From NCBI RefSeq assembly GCF_009665255.1, contig NZ_CP035687.1, forward strand, positions 868,001 through 932,000: a stretch of 64,000 bases of DNA, read 5' to 3'. A program made the position numbers and the translations under genes. Position 1 is the stretch's first letter, and each line of letters begins with the position of its first letter. This stretch comes from Vibrio metoecus. Lineage in GTDB: Bacteria; Pseudomonadota; Gammaproteobacteria; Enterobacterales; Vibrionaceae. The notes under the pieces are model-generated. The model searched no databases. It was given only the letters and a program-made list of their open reading frames with translations, and was not told where the DNA came from. Shown here piece by piece: positions 1 to 9,196 of this stretch.

Positions 1-92
1 GACAACATGAAGTAGGGTATCCGTAAAATTCTCGTTGTTATTTTCGGGAAGGCAAATAAACTAACGGCTTTTGTTTTTCGGCGGTCGATATT

Positions 93-1220
93 ATGCAGTG
101 TGAGTTCTTTATTCAAAAACGGTGTACCTCTTGCCACCAGTGTGCGCAGCCGTATTCCCAGCAAGTTGAGAATAAAGATCAGCAGTTGCGTGAGTTGATT
201 GCGCCAGCCATGGATGTGCAGTGGTTACCTCCTGTCACCAGTGCTGATACCGCGTTTCGCAATAAAGCTAAAATGGTGGTGCTCGGTGCGGCTCACGCGC
301 CGATTTTAGGCATTGAAGATGCGCAAGGTCAGCCTTTGTCGCTGGTGACTTGTCCGCTTTATCCTCAGCCGATGCAAGAGCTGCTCGCTTATCTGGAAAA
401 TTGGATCCGCATCGCGGGTATTCCGCCCTATAACAAGCTGAAGAAAAAAGGTGAACTGAAGTTTATTCTGCTCACCCGCAGTGAAAACAGCGGCCAATTT
501 ATGCTGCGTTTTGTGGCGCGCAGCCATGCTGTACTTGAGCGAATTGAACGCAATTTGCCGACATTGATCACGGCTTTCCCGATGATCGAAGTCATTTCGG
601 TCAATATCCAGCCGGTGCATATGGCGCGTTTAGAAGGTGAAGAGGAAATTTTCCTCACCGAAACGCAAAGCCTGCTTGAACAGTTCAACGATGTGCCTAT
701 GGTGATCCGCCCGAAAAGCTTTTTCCAAACTAATCCCCAAGTGGCTGAGCAGCTATACGCGACCGCGCGTGCTTGGGTGCGCGAGATTGCGCCAACGCAA
801 ATGTGGGATCTGTTTTGTGGCGTTGGTGGCTTTGCGCTGCATTGCGCCGCGCCAGACACTGCTGTAACGGGCATTGAAATTGAACCAGAAGCGATTGCCA
901 GCGCGCAACGTTCGGCGCAAATGATGGGGATTGATAATCTCAGCTTTGCGGCGCTCGATTCTGCCAAGTTTTCACAAAGCCAGATGAGTGCACCAGAGTT
1001 AGTGTTGGTCAATCCTCCACGCCGTGGTTTGGGGAGCGAGCTGACCGCGCAGTTGGAAGCGCTTGCGCCAAAACACATTCTTTATTCCAGCTGTAACCCG
1101 CAGACCATGGTCAAAGACATCGCTGAGCTCGCCAGTTACCAAATGATTCGCGTGCAGTGGTTTGATATGTTCCCGCATACGGATCACGCCGAAGTGCTGA
1201 CCCTGTTGATCAGAAAATAG
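93..1220 (+). CDS. rlmC: 23S rRNA (uracil-C5)-methyltransferase RlmC
   Basis: This 375-residue protein methylates C5 of a uracil in 23S rRNA (U747 in E. coli) with S-adenosylmethionine, in the cytoplasm. Cysteines at residues 3, 11, 14 and 17 fit the family's iron-sulfur site. The SAM loop DLFCGVGGFALH, the VNPPRRG motif and the catalytic Cys334 in YSSCNPQTM are all present. Length is normal for RlmC/RumB. The ATG at 93 has only a weak ribosome site, but no better start exists before the cysteine cluster. The gene stands alone and converges on the next one across a shared hairpin. RlmD is the main alternative, but the short N-terminus without a TRAM domain favours RlmC. Confidence 0.93.
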   Translation: MQCEFFIQKRCTSCHQCAQPYSQQVENKDQQLRELIAPAMDVQWLPPVTSADTAFRNKAKMVVLGAAHAPILGIEDAQGQPLSLVTCPLYPQPMQELLAYLENWIRIAGIPPYNKLKKKGELKFILLTRSENSGQFMLRFVARSHAVLERIERNLPTLITAFPMIEVISVNIQPVHMARLEGEEEIFLTETQSLLEQFNDVPMVIRPKSFFQTNPQVAEQLYATARAWVREIAPTQMWDLFCGVGGFALHCAAPDTAVTGIEIEPEAIASAQRSAQMMGIDNLSFAALDSAKFSQSQMSAPELVLVNPPRRGLGSELTAQLEALAPKHILYSSCNPQTMVKDIAELASYQMIRVQWFDMFPHTDHAEVLTLLIRK

Positions 1221-1241
1221 GTGCTGAATAACGGATTGAAG

Positions 1242-1266
1242 AATAAGGGGCGGTTTGCCCCTTATT
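1242..1266. terminator. bidirectional hairpin terminator
   Basis: A perfect 10-bp inverted repeat, AATAAGGGGC / GCCCCTTATT with a 5-nt loop, lies between convergent genes. The T tails are weak on both strands. Confidence 0.6.
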
Positions 1267-1291
1267 GCATTCTTATAGGATTAAGAGTGAC

Positions 1292-1801
1292 TTAGCTGTG
1301 ATTGGCCACTTCAGCGCTGCAGATCACCTGTGGCTCAGCATCAAGCAGCCAAGAAATCCAACGCCGACGGGAATTGAGGATGAAGCCTTCATCGGCAGCA
1401 ATGCTACTCACAATGTAGCCATCCACCTTTTTACGCTCTTCTTTTGTGCCAAATACCCAATCATCGCTGTGAATTTTCTGCCCTTCGAGTATCGCTTCAC
1501 TCAAGCGTGGATTGGTGATCGCAATCATCAAACCTTGAGTCGAGTGAATACCAATATTGGCTTGTGAAAAGCTGCCAATCGCGACTGGCACTTCTATCGA
1601 ACACTCTTGTCCTTGCGCATTTTTGGCTTGATATTTTCCTTCACCCACTCGCCCCTTTAACCAAAGAAGCTGCCCTTGGGTCATTTTCGTGATGGTCAGT
1701 AGGCCAATGGTTTGCTCGGGTAAGTTGCCATTGAGCTTAAGAGGATCCGCCGAAGCAAGATTCGCCATTGAAACCAGCAGTAAAACTAATAGAGTTCTCA
1801 T
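1292..1801 (-). CDS. putative periplasmic protein of unknown function
   Basis: I do not recognise the 169-residue product. It begins with a clear Sec signal peptide (about 18 residues, ending in LASA before DPLKL), so it is probably exported. The rest is soluble, with no membrane segment, Cys cluster or catalytic motif that I can name. Its ATG overlaps the stop of the upstream DUF805 gene by 4 bases, so the two are probably translated together. No function is proposed. Confidence 0.7.
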   Translation of the reverse strand: MRTLLVLLLVSMANLASADPLKLNGNLPEQTIGLLTITKMTQGQLLWLKGRVGEGKYQAKNAQGQECSIEVPVAIGSFSQANIGIHSTQGLMIAITNPRLSEAILEGQKIHSDDWVFGTKEERKKVDGYIVSSIAADEGFILNSRRRWISWLLDAEPQVICSAEVANHS

Positions 1802-2148
1802 GATAAAAGCGCCTTATCGGTGAAGTGAGAGGAAGAGGGCTGAACCAGTAAGTAAATTAGCCAGAAAGGGCCAATCACGGGGATCACAAATACCCATGCC
1901 CACCATCCGGAGCGTTGGGTATCATGCAAACGCCGAACTAAGATGGCGAGCATCGGGATAAAGCTGATGAGGCTGTAAAACAGATCTAACCAGCCTGGGT
2001 TGTTTGTGGCGATCTCCACGCCGATCACCGTCAATGTGACCAGTAGATGAGTGAGCATGAACCACCAAAAATCGTCTCTGGTTGTTTGCCCTGAAAAATC
2101 AAAGTATTGTTTCCACGCCTGCAAATAGGCGGTCAGTAAAGGTGTCAT
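1798..2148 (-). CDS. DUF805 family inner-membrane protein
   Basis: A 116-residue integral membrane protein of the DUF805 (YhaH-like) family. The N-terminal YFDFSGQTTRDDFWWF corresponds to the family's F-x-G-x-x-x-R-x-x-FWW signature. Hydrophobic helices follow at about residues 28-48, 52-70 and 83-103, with RRLHDTQRSGWWAW between the last two, another family hallmark. The family has no known biochemical function. It overlaps the downstream periplasmic gene by 4 bases, forming a two-gene operon. Confidence 0.85.
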   Translation of the reverse strand: MTPLLTAYLQAWKQYFDFSGQTTRDDFWWFMLTHLLVTLTVIGVEIATNNPGWLDLFYSLISFIPMLAILVRRLHDTQRSGWWAWVFVIPVIGPFWLIYLLVQPSSSHFTDKALLS

Positions 2149-2312
2149 GTGCGTTTCTCATGTTGGGAATTGGCACAGAGAATGGTGGGGCAATCTGTGG
2201 CGAAAAACGTCCTAAAACGGGTTTGAGGACGTACTTGAACGGGTATTAGTCTAAGCTGTGGCGTAATCAGACCGTTCAATGCGGTCTCTCGTTTACTTTT
2301 TCAGGGAAAGAT

Positions 2313-3356
2313 ATGTTGATGATTCCAGTGCCCTTCGTGGTTTCGCTGATGCTGCTGTTATTGGCGGTGACGCTCTACTTGCGATTGGCTGAGCAGGCGA
2401 AAAGTGCTTGTCTGTTTTTAGTGTTGTGTGCGGCAACCACGGCTGTGGTTGGGTTACGTTGGACGGTCGATTGGCCCGCACTGCGCATGGCACAACCTAT
2501 TTTAGCTTCCCTCATTCCTGTTGCTGCGTGGTGTACCTTTACTCGCACCCATGAAAAAGGCCTGTCGCGTTGTTATAAGCACTTATTTGGCCCAACTCTG
2601 GTGTTGGTGAGCTTGTTGGCTCAGCCATTTTGGTCGCTACCTCTGGATGAAACTCTGACCGCGATTTATCTGTTTTACGGGATTTCGTTGGTGCGTTATT
2701 CCTCACAAGATGCGTTACGAATCTATGTCGCGTTTAACCATTGGGAAAACGTCAAACGGGCTGAAAATATCGCAGGTTGGATGCTGCTGTTTTCTGCATT
2801 GATCGATAGCGCGATGTCTCTCGATTTCATCTACAACCAAGGGCGTTTTTCGCTGTATATTTTGACCGTTGGGCATGTGGTACTGATCCCTGTTTTGGCC
2901 TTCGCCGTGATTGTGGTTGGTGTGAGTACATCCAGCACTGATGAAGTCGCTAATTCGGAACTGGCGACCTCGCATGAAGAGAAAGAAACGCTAACCGATG
3001 AGGGGATGCCAGAAGCACGAGCACAAGAGATTGTGGCCTTGTTTGATCGGCAAATGAGGGCGAAAACTCACTACTTAGATCCTGAGCTGACCTTATCTAA
3101 GCTGTCACGCAAGTTAGGTATTCCCGCGAAACAGATTTCGGCGGCGGTTAACCAAGTGCATCAAAAGAACATTTCCAAGTTGATTAATGAATACCGAATT
3201 GATCATGCGTTGCAGGCGCTCACCAAGAGTGAAGATTCCATCACTCAGATTTTTATGAACTCGGGTTTTCAGACCAAATCGAATTTCAACCGCGAATTCT
3301 CACGAGTAACAGGGATGACGCCGAGCGATTATCGGAAACAGCATCGGCAGATCTAA
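2313..3356 (+). CDS. AraC family regulator with membrane N-terminus
   Basis: A 347-residue regulator. The first ~215 residues are strongly hydrophobic, with about six or seven predicted membrane helices, in place of the usual cupin sensor. After a linker at about 215-240, a C-terminal AraC/XylS double helix-turn-helix domain runs from about 245, including LSKLSRKLGIPAKQISAAVN and the closing FNREFSRVTGMTPSDYR. It is therefore probably a membrane-tethered DNA-binding protein sensing an envelope or external signal. The ATG at 2313 follows AGGGA. An in-frame ATG 6 bases downstream is possible. The target is unknown. Confidence 0.88.
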   Translation: MLMIPVPFVVSLMLLLLAVTLYLRLAEQAKSACLFLVLCAATTAVVGLRWTVDWPALRMAQPILASLIPVAAWCTFTRTHEKGLSRCYKHLFGPTLVLVSLLAQPFWSLPLDETLTAIYLFYGISLVRYSSQDALRIYVAFNHWENVKRAENIAGWMLLFSALIDSAMSLDFIYNQGRFSLYILTVGHVVLIPVLAFAVIVVGVSTSSTDEVANSELATSHEEKETLTDEGMPEARAQEIVALFDRQMRAKTHYLDPELTLSKLSRKLGIPAKQISAAVNQVHQKNISKLINEYRIDHALQALTKSEDSITQIFMNSGFQTKSNFNREFSRVTGMTPSDYRKQHRQI

Positions 3357-3377
3357 AGTCGCGTAATAAAGAATGAA

Positions 3378-3401
3378 AAAGGAGAGGCGAACCTCTCCTT
3401 T
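3378..3401 (-). terminator. Rho-independent terminator of pyrC
   Basis: A 10-bp stem, AAAGGAGAGG / CCTCTCCTTT with a 4-nt loop, is followed by T5 when read on the minus strand after pyrC. It can also stop the convergent AraC gene. Confidence 0.85.
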
Positions 3402-3419
3402 GATGTCACTGGACTGAGC

Positions 3420-4448
3420 TTATTGCACAGCCCACTCGATGTTTTCACCGGCGCGGATTGGCACCACGATATCGCTGCCAAACGGCATGCTTTCCGCAAC
3501 TGGCCATGCTTGCTTGGTGAGCGTGACGGTCTCTTGGTTGCGAGGCAGGCCGTAGAAGTCAGGGCCATTAAAGCTGGCAAAGGCTTCCAGATTTTCGAGC
3601 TTGCCTTCTTTTTCAAACACTTCGGCATACAGCTCAAGAGCGGCATGGGCTGTGTAAGAACCTGCGCAGCCACAAGCGGCTTCTTTGCGGCCTTTGGCGT
3701 GCGGGGCAGAGTCCGTACCTAGGAAGAATTTCTTGCTGCCTGAGGTTGCCGCTGCCACTAACGCGTGTTGGTGGGTAGCACGCTTTAGAATCGGTAAGCA
3801 GTAGAAATGTGGGCGAATACCGCCAACCAGCATGTGGTTACGGTTAAACAGCAAATGGTGAGCAGTAATGGTCGCCGCAACGTTATCGCCTGCTTTCTGA
3901 ACAAAGGTCACAGCATCGGCGGTGGTGATGTGCTCAAGCACAATTTTCAGTTGCGGGAAGTCATTCACGATCGGCGCAAGCACGGTGTCTAGGAAGGTCT
4001 TTTCACGGTCAAAAATGTCGACTTCGTGCGTGGTGACTTCACCGTGTACCAGAAGCAACATGCCGACTTCCTGCATCGCTTGCAGAACAGGGTAAATGTT
4101 TTTGGCTGAAGTGACGCCTGAATCCGAGTTGGTGGTCGCACCGGCAGGGTAAAGCTTGGCTGCAACGACTTTGCCGGACGCTTTGGCTTTGCGAATTTCC
4201 TCAGGTGAAGTGTTATCGGTGAGGTAAAGTGCCATCAAAGGTTCAAAGTGCGGCTGTGGCTGAGCGGCCATAATGCGCTCACGATAGGCTAAGGCCATCT
4301 CGGTGGTGGTTACAGGGGGAACAGTATTCGGCATGATCAGTGCGCGGCCGTTATAACGGCTGATGTCGCGTACGGTATCGGCAAGTACATCGCCATCGCG
4401 AAGGTGAACGTGCCAGTCGTCTGGGCGTGTAATCGTCAGTGTTGTCAT
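3420..4448 (-). CDS. pyrC: dihydroorotase
   Basis: Dihydroorotase closes N-carbamoyl-aspartate to dihydroorotate in de novo pyrimidine synthesis. The 342-residue length is standard for the class II (E. coli-type) enzyme. Visible motifs are the metal-binding DDWHVHLRDG near the start, the Lys in VAAKLYPAGATTNS that is carboxylated in the family, LVHGE, EHITT and FLGTDSAPH. The frame is open 35 codons further upstream, but the ATG at 4448 has GGAG at the right distance and starts MTTLTI as the family does. A PurR-like operator lies just upstream and a strong terminator follows. Confidence 0.96.
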   Translation of the reverse strand: MTTLTITRPDDWHVHLRDGDVLADTVRDISRYNGRALIMPNTVPPVTTTEMALAYRERIMAAQPQPHFEPLMALYLTDNTSPEEIRKAKASGKVVAAKLYPAGATTNSDSGVTSAKNIYPVLQAMQEVGMLLLVHGEVTTHEVDIFDREKTFLDTVLAPIVNDFPQLKIVLEHITTADAVTFVQKAGDNVAATITAHHLLFNRNHMLVGGIRPHFYCLPILKRATHQHALVAAATSGSKKFFLGTDSAPHAKGRKEAACGCAGSYTAHAALELYAEVFEKEGKLENLEAFASFNGPDFYGLPRNQETVTLTKQAWPVAESMPFGSDIVVPIRAGENIEWAVQ

Positions 4449-4496
4449 TGAGTGCTCCCACCATGAATGCATGAAATGATTGGAGCCTAAAGCGTC

Positions 4497-4512
4497 GCGC
4501 AAACGCTTCCGC
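4497..4512. promoter_or_regulatory. candidate PurR operator upstream of pyrC
   Basis: GCGCAAACGCTTCCGC matches the PurR consensus ANGCAANCGNTTNCNT at 10 of its 12 fixed positions, including the central CAANCGNTT core. It sits about 50-65 bases before the pyrC start. E. coli pyrC is known to be PurR-repressed, so the placement makes sense. Binding in this organism is inferred. Confidence 0.65.
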
Positions 4513-4688
4513 TTAGGCGACAGGATGATAGTGGAAAGTGTAATCCATTTCACGTGTTATTTGTTTTGGTCTGTTTTGCCCTTGGTATCTGAATAGAAAC
4601 CAGAACCCTGATTTGTAACAACGTGTTAGTCTGAGGTGACGATTTGTTCTATGATGTTGCGCAAATGACAACAGCAAAAGGAAGCACC

Positions 4689-6506
4689 ATGTCGTCTGGA
4701 CTCTTATCTCAAATCAATGTCTTTCCAGTGAAATCGTTAGGTGGGCTGGCGCTGTCGTCCGCTTGGGTAGAAAAGCAAGGCTTAACCTTTGATCGTCGTT
4801 TTATGTTGGCACTGTCTGACGGAAGCATGGTGACGGCGCGTAAATTTCCACAAATGGTGCTGATCAAAACCGCGCTGCGTCATGACGGTGTGCTGTTTTC
4901 CGCACAAGGTCATCCCTCTCTCACCATCCGTTATGCAGATTTCAAGTTGCAACCTGTACCCGCGCAAGTTTGGGCGGATAATTTCACCGCGTACACCACC
5001 ACCGATGAAGCAGACGATTGGTTTAGTAAGGTATTGGGGATTCGTGTTGAGCTCTTATACAGCGGCGAGCAATCCAATCGTGTGCGTGAAAAAGTGGGTC
5101 ACAATGTCAGCTTTGCAGATGGATATCCGATGTTGGTGATCAGCCAAGCATCGTTGGATGAACTCAACCGCCGCAGCCCTGAGTTTCATTCGATGGATCA
5201 ATTTCGTACCAATTTAGTCGTTTCTGGGACAGAGCCCTTTACCGAAGACAGTTGGAAGCGTATCCGTATCGGTGAGGTGGAGTTTGAAGCCGTCAAACCT
5301 TGTGAGCGCTGTATTTTAACCACGGTTGAAGTGAAGAAAGGGGCGTTTAGGCCAACCAAAGAGCCGCTGCGTACTCTCTCTCAATTTCGTGCTAATGAGC
5401 GTGGTGGTGTGTTTTTCGGGCAAAACTTGATTGCCAAGAATGAAGGAATGATTCGAGCGGGCGATCCGATTGAAGTGTTGGAATACAAAGAGAAAGAAGT
5501 TTACCCAGACCAAGGTATCAGCCACTTCACACTGACTTGTGTTGAGCGCGAAGAAATTGCCCGCGATTTTGTGACTTTCTGGCTAGAGCCAGCCAAAGGC
5601 ATCGCACCTCAGTATCTGCCGGGGCAACATCTGCCGATTGAAATGGTGATTGATGGTGAGTCTGTACAGCGTTATTACACGCTTTCCTCTAGCCCATCGC
5701 GTCCGGGACGTTTGGCGATTTCGGTGAAACGCATTGATGGCGGGCGAGTTTCTAATTGGTTACAAGAGAGTTTGCAGATTGGCACGACCTTGACCGCGCA
5801 GCATCCGGCGGGTCATTTCCATCTGGATACTACAGCGCCACAGCCTTTGCTGCTGCTTTCGGCTGGCAGTGGTGTTACGCCAATGCTATCCATGCTGCGT
5901 TATCTGGCTGACCATAACCAAGTGGATGATGTGGTGTTTTATCATCAATGCCGAAGTGAGCAGGATATACCTTGCCGAGCGGAGCTGGATGCCTTGGCAA
6001 AACAACATACTGGGCTGACGCTCATCTATGCATTAACCCAACCCTCGGCTGAGTGGCAAGGTGAGCATGGTCGTTTAGCCTTGTCGCACATTAAGCACAT
6101 TCCGGATCTTCCTGCTCGCCAAGTGTTTGTGTGTGGCCCTGATGGCTTTATGCAAAAAGCTAAGAATTTGCTGCTCAAACAAGGGGTAGCCGAATCGGCT
6201 TATCATCAGGAAGCTTTCGGTGCGGTGCACGTAGCGCCGCGAGAGAAGAAAGATGTGAAACTCAGTTTCAATGGTATTCAAGTCTCTGCGGATAATCAGA
6301 AAACCTTGCTAGAGCACGCCGAAGACGCGGGGGTGAAAATACCCAATAGCTGCCGTGCGGGCATTTGTGGTGCGTGTAAAGTGAAAGTAAAGTCAGGTTT
6401 AGTGGAGCAGCCTAAAGTTCCTGCTTTGATGGATCATGAACGCTCGATGGGCATGGCTTTGGCTTGCTGCTCGGTCGCTGACACGGATCTGGATGTCGAG
6501 TTTTAG
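4689..6506 (+). CDS. MOSC domain - FAD/NAD reductase - 2Fe-2S ferredoxin fusion
   Basis: A 605-residue three-part redox protein. Residues ~1-265 form an N-terminal MOSC barrel and MOSC domain, with the conserved Cys in KPCERCILTT expected to bind the molybdenum cofactor. Residues ~280-510 are a ferredoxin-NADP reductase-like unit: RYYTLSSSP for FAD, LLSAGSGVTPMLSML and VCGPDGFM for NAD(P)H. The C-terminus is a plant-type ferredoxin with Cys555, 560, 563 and 593. E. coli YcbX has only MOSC plus ferredoxin and uses a separate reductase to reduce N-hydroxylated compounds; here the reductase is built in. The ATG at 4689 follows AAGGA and is preferred to an in-frame ATG 15 codons earlier. The substrate is inferred from the family. 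Confidence 0.88.
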   Translation: MSSGLLSQINVFPVKSLGGLALSSAWVEKQGLTFDRRFMLALSDGSMVTARKFPQMVLIKTALRHDGVLFSAQGHPSLTIRYADFKLQPVPAQVWADNFTAYTTTDEADDWFSKVLGIRVELLYSGEQSNRVREKVGHNVSFADGYPMLVISQASLDELNRRSPEFHSMDQFRTNLVVSGTEPFTEDSWKRIRIGEVEFEAVKPCERCILTTVEVKKGAFRPTKEPLRTLSQFRANERGGVFFGQNLIAKNEGMIRAGDPIEVLEYKEKEVYPDQGISHFTLTCVEREEIARDFVTFWLEPAKGIAPQYLPGQHLPIEMVIDGESVQRYYTLSSSPSRPGRLAISVKRIDGGRVSNWLQESLQIGTTLTAQHPAGHFHLDTTAPQPLLLLSAGSGVTPMLSMLRYLADHNQVDDVVFYHQCRSEQDIPCRAELDALAKQHTGLTLIYALTQPSAEWQGEHGRLALSHIKHIPDLPARQVFVCGPDGFMQKAKNLLLKQGVAESAYHQEAFGAVHVAPREKKDVKLSFNGIQVSADNQKTLLEHAEDAGVKIPNSCRAGICGACKVKVKSGLVEQPKVPALMDHERSMGMALACCSVADTDLDVEF

Positions 6507-6528
6507 CCGTTCAGATTTGAAGTGATAA

Positions 6529-6553
6529 AAAAACCTCCCGTTGGGAGGTTTTT
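6529..6553. terminator. bidirectional Rho-independent terminator
   Basis: AAAAACCTCCC / GGGAGGTTTTT with a 3-nt loop and T/A runs on both sides, between convergent genes. Confidence 0.92.
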
Positions 6554-6568
6554 GCATTTTGGTGAAGG

Positions 6569-8443
6569 TTACACTTTGAATTTATTCAAGATTGCATCCT
6601 GTTCGCGGATATTTTCCGTTTGGATCTGCATCGACATGTTCGCTTCATCAGCAGATTCAGCAACTTGATCCGACAGGTCTTTGATCTTGACAGTGTTGTT
6701 GTTGATCTCTTCTGCAACTAAGCTTTGTTCTTCCGCAGCGGAGGCGATTTGAATGTTCATATCGCTGATCTGCTGAATCGCAAGGCGGATTTTTTCTAAC
6801 GCTTCATTTGCGCCTTGCGCTTGGTTGACCGCACTCGTCGCCGTATCTTTACTGTGGCTCATGGCAACCGCAACCGCATTGGCTCCAGATTGCAGTTTCT
6901 CAATCATGTTACGAATTTCAGTCGTGGATTGTTGAGTACGCTGTGCCAGAGTACGAACTTCATCGGCGACTACCGCAAAGCCGCGGCCAGATTCACCGGC
7001 TCGCGCCGCTTCAATCGCTGCGTTGAGCGCCAGTAAGTTGGTTTGATCTGCGATGTCGTTAATCACTTTCAGCACGGTTTCAATGTTTGCGGTCGCGCTT
7101 TCCAGCACTTTCACATCGTCCACGGCAGCATCGATGGTGGCTGAAAGGGTATCGATCGCTTTGGTGGTTTTGGTCACCACGTCGGTTCCCGATGCCGCGG
7201 CTTCATCGGCTTCTTTTGCCGCAGAGGCAGCGCCTTGCGCATTATTGGCTACATCTGATGACGTAGTGGCCATTTCATGCATTGCAGTGGCAAGTTGTTC
7301 CAACTCATGAAGCTGAGAACGCATCGCTTCTGCCGATTGTTGTAGCGTCATTGATGTGGATTCTGAACCGCGTAAGATCTCGGCACCAATCGCTTTTGAT
7401 TGGATCAACTGCTTCTGTAGCGTTTCAGTAAAGGTATTAAAACCAATCGCCAGTTTGGCGAACTCTTCATCGGTATTGGTGCTCAAACGCTGTGTTAAGT
7501 CACCTTCACCAGAAGCCACGTTTTGAATCGCGTCGTTAAGAGTATCGAGAGGTTTCATTAGTACACGAACGATAAACAGTAGAACAAACACGCTGATCAC
7601 TAGGGCTATCACAGTGAAAATGAGCGTACTTCTTTGTAGTTCATCTAACGCGGCGTAAGCAATCTCTTCATCAATCACCACACCGACATACCAATCTTCG
7701 CCCTCTACATCGGAGAAGCTGACCGCATAGGGTTTACCATTGATGATGACTTGATGGGTATCAACATTGATTTTGCTTTCACCCAAAAATTCTGACATGG
7801 GTTTGCCATTGAACTCTTTTTTCGGGTGAGCGATGGTGGTGCCATCTTTGGACACAATAAAGACATAACCCGCATCAAACAGTTTTACTTCGTTAACCAG
7901 TTCAGCGAGTTCAGCCAAGCTGACATCGTAAAAGATGGAACCGAGGAATTGCCCTGTTGTGCGGTCTTTGACTGGCGTTGCGACAGAAACCAGAATTTCG
8001 CCGCTGGCGGAATCGGCGTAAGGTGCGGTAATCACTAATTTACCGGCATTTTTGGCGTCTTTATACCAAGGACGAACACGTGGATCCCAAGTCGGACCTG
8101 GGTTCCAACTAGGGTCGTTATTGATATTCGAACCATCTTTCTCTAAACCAAATCCTACTAAAAGGAAGGTGTTTTTGATCAAGGGTTGCGAGATGATCGT
8201 GCGCACACTATCGGGTTCAGGATTGCTCTCAATCAAGCTAGTGGCGTATTGAGCGATACTTTTTCTGCCATTGATGACTTCGGCGGTCGTTTTACTTACG
8301 CCATCGACAATCTCATCAACACTGTCAGAAACCATGCTGCGGATTTCATCTCGGACTTTGAAGTATTGGCTACCCGAAAGCAGCGCAACAGTAGCAAGCA
8401 GAAGTACAGACGACGCAGCAACAATTTTATGGCTGAATTTCAT
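6569..8443 (-). CDS. mlp37: methyl-accepting chemotaxis protein, amino-acid type (Mlp37-like)
   Basis: A 624-residue chemoreceptor. A membrane helix at about 6-26 is followed by a periplasmic double-Cache sensor to about 270, a second helix at ~272-294, HAMP, and a cytoplasmic coiled coil with the signalling tip ADQTNLLALNAAIEAARAG. The sensor contains RVRPWYKDA, then TAPYADS and a later Asp (FYDVS), which is the pattern of dCache domains that bind amino acids. By recollection and locus position this is V. cholerae VCA0923, Mlp37, a receptor for amino acids and taurine. Start at 8443 is chosen for its AAGGAA site; an ATG 5 codons upstream is less likely. Monocistronic. Confidence 0.9.
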   Translation of the reverse strand: MKFSHKIVAASSVLLLATVALLSGSQYFKVRDEIRSMVSDSVDEIVDGVSKTTAEVINGRKSIAQYATSLIESNPEPDSVRTIISQPLIKNTFLLVGFGLEKDGSNINNDPSWNPGPTWDPRVRPWYKDAKNAGKLVITAPYADSASGEILVSVATPVKDRTTGQFLGSIFYDVSLAELAELVNEVKLFDAGYVFIVSKDGTTIAHPKKEFNGKPMSEFLGESKINVDTHQVIINGKPYAVSFSDVEGEDWYVGVVIDEEIAYAALDELQRSTLIFTVIALVISVFVLLFIVRVLMKPLDTLNDAIQNVASGEGDLTQRLSTNTDEEFAKLAIGFNTFTETLQKQLIQSKAIGAEILRGSESTSMTLQQSAEAMRSQLHELEQLATAMHEMATTSSDVANNAQGAASAAKEADEAAASGTDVVTKTTKAIDTLSATIDAAVDDVKVLESATANIETVLKVINDIADQTNLLALNAAIEAARAGESGRGFAVVADEVRTLAQRTQQSTTEIRNMIEKLQSGANAVAVAMSHSKDTATSAVNQAQGANEALEKIRLAIQQISDMNIQIASAAEEQSLVAEEINNNTVKIKDLSDQVAESADEANMSMQIQTENIREQDAILNKFKV

Positions 8444-8587
8444 CGTGATTCCTTTCATAACTATGGGTTATTGTTATTAATAAATTTATAGTTATGTTTT
8501 GGCACTTCAGCCAGTTAGGGATCACACTTTTATACGGGGTTTGTGATAATGATTTGATTTATATTGATATTTTTTGCAACTGCGCAC

Positions 8588-9196
8588 TTATAGTGTTCGT
8601 CCTAAAACTAACGTACAAAGCTGGTGATAATGCTCGGCATTGCCGGAAAATAGTTCCTCGATAATGCTGTGTGTCTGAGCGCCGGATTGGGAGCGTTTGA
8701 GCGCTTCACGCACTAGCAGTACCACATGTTGTTCTTTGCTAACAGTCGCATGCGCTTGCGGTTGCCATTCCGCGATGGCTTGGGTGAGTGGCGACATCTT
8801 CAGTTTTGGGTCACAAGTGGTCAGCTCAAGCATGAGCAATTGGGTGAGATGAGTAAACGCAGGGTGGTTGCGCTCACAACTTTGTAAGCGATGCAGTAGG
8901 GCAAGCGCAAGCTCGGAGCATTTGATTAATCCTGCGTTGTGCGGGAAGCGAGTGTTTAAACGCAGTGAAAAATCAACGCGAGTGATCTGCGTATCAGGAA
9001 AAAATGTGAGGCCACACAAGCAGTCGAAAGGAATCCAAAGCGTTTGTCCGCATTCCACGGCATACTCGTGTTTTCCGAGTCGACAGAGCAATAAACCTTG
9101 CTCAACGCGGATCAGGCTGTGTTTTAGCGTACGTTTACGTGCCGTTACCTCAAGGTAGGGATAATGGCGCGTTTCAGACTGAATAGCGTAGTTCAT
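8588..9196 (-). CDS. cupin-type (AraC N-terminal-like) protein lacking an obvious HTH
   Basis: A 202-residue protein whose first ~90 residues resemble the sugar-binding cupin half of AraC regulators: basic start, LIRVEQGLLLCRLGKHEYAVECGQTLWIPF, then CLCGLTFFPDTQITRVDFSL. The second half is helical, but I cannot see the paired helix-turn-helix or the usual closing motif. It is about 80-100 residues shorter than an AraC regulator. GAGG precedes the ATG. It could be a degenerate regulator, a sensor partner, or a regulator with a divergent DNA-binding domain. Isolated between the chemoreceptor and the acyltransferase. Confidence 0.7.
   Translation of the reverse strand: MNYAIQSETRHYPYLEVTARKRTLKHSLIRVEQGLLLCRLGKHEYAVECGQTLWIPFDCLCGLTFFPDTQITRVDFSLRLNTRFPHNAGLIKCSELALALLHRLQSCERNHPAFTHLTQLLMLELTTCDPKLKMSPLTQAIAEWQPQAHATVSKEQHVVLLVREALKRSQSGAQTHSIIEELFSGNAEHYHQLCTLVLGRTL

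Noticed and set aside
428..1078. A 216-codon frame antisense to rlmC
   Set aside because: It lies wholly within a well-supported gene, has no family match by eye, and follows from codon bias on the other strand.
1265..1567. A 100-codon frame opposite the periplasmic protein gene
   Set aside because: The opposite strand has a signal peptide and operon overlap; this frame has neither.
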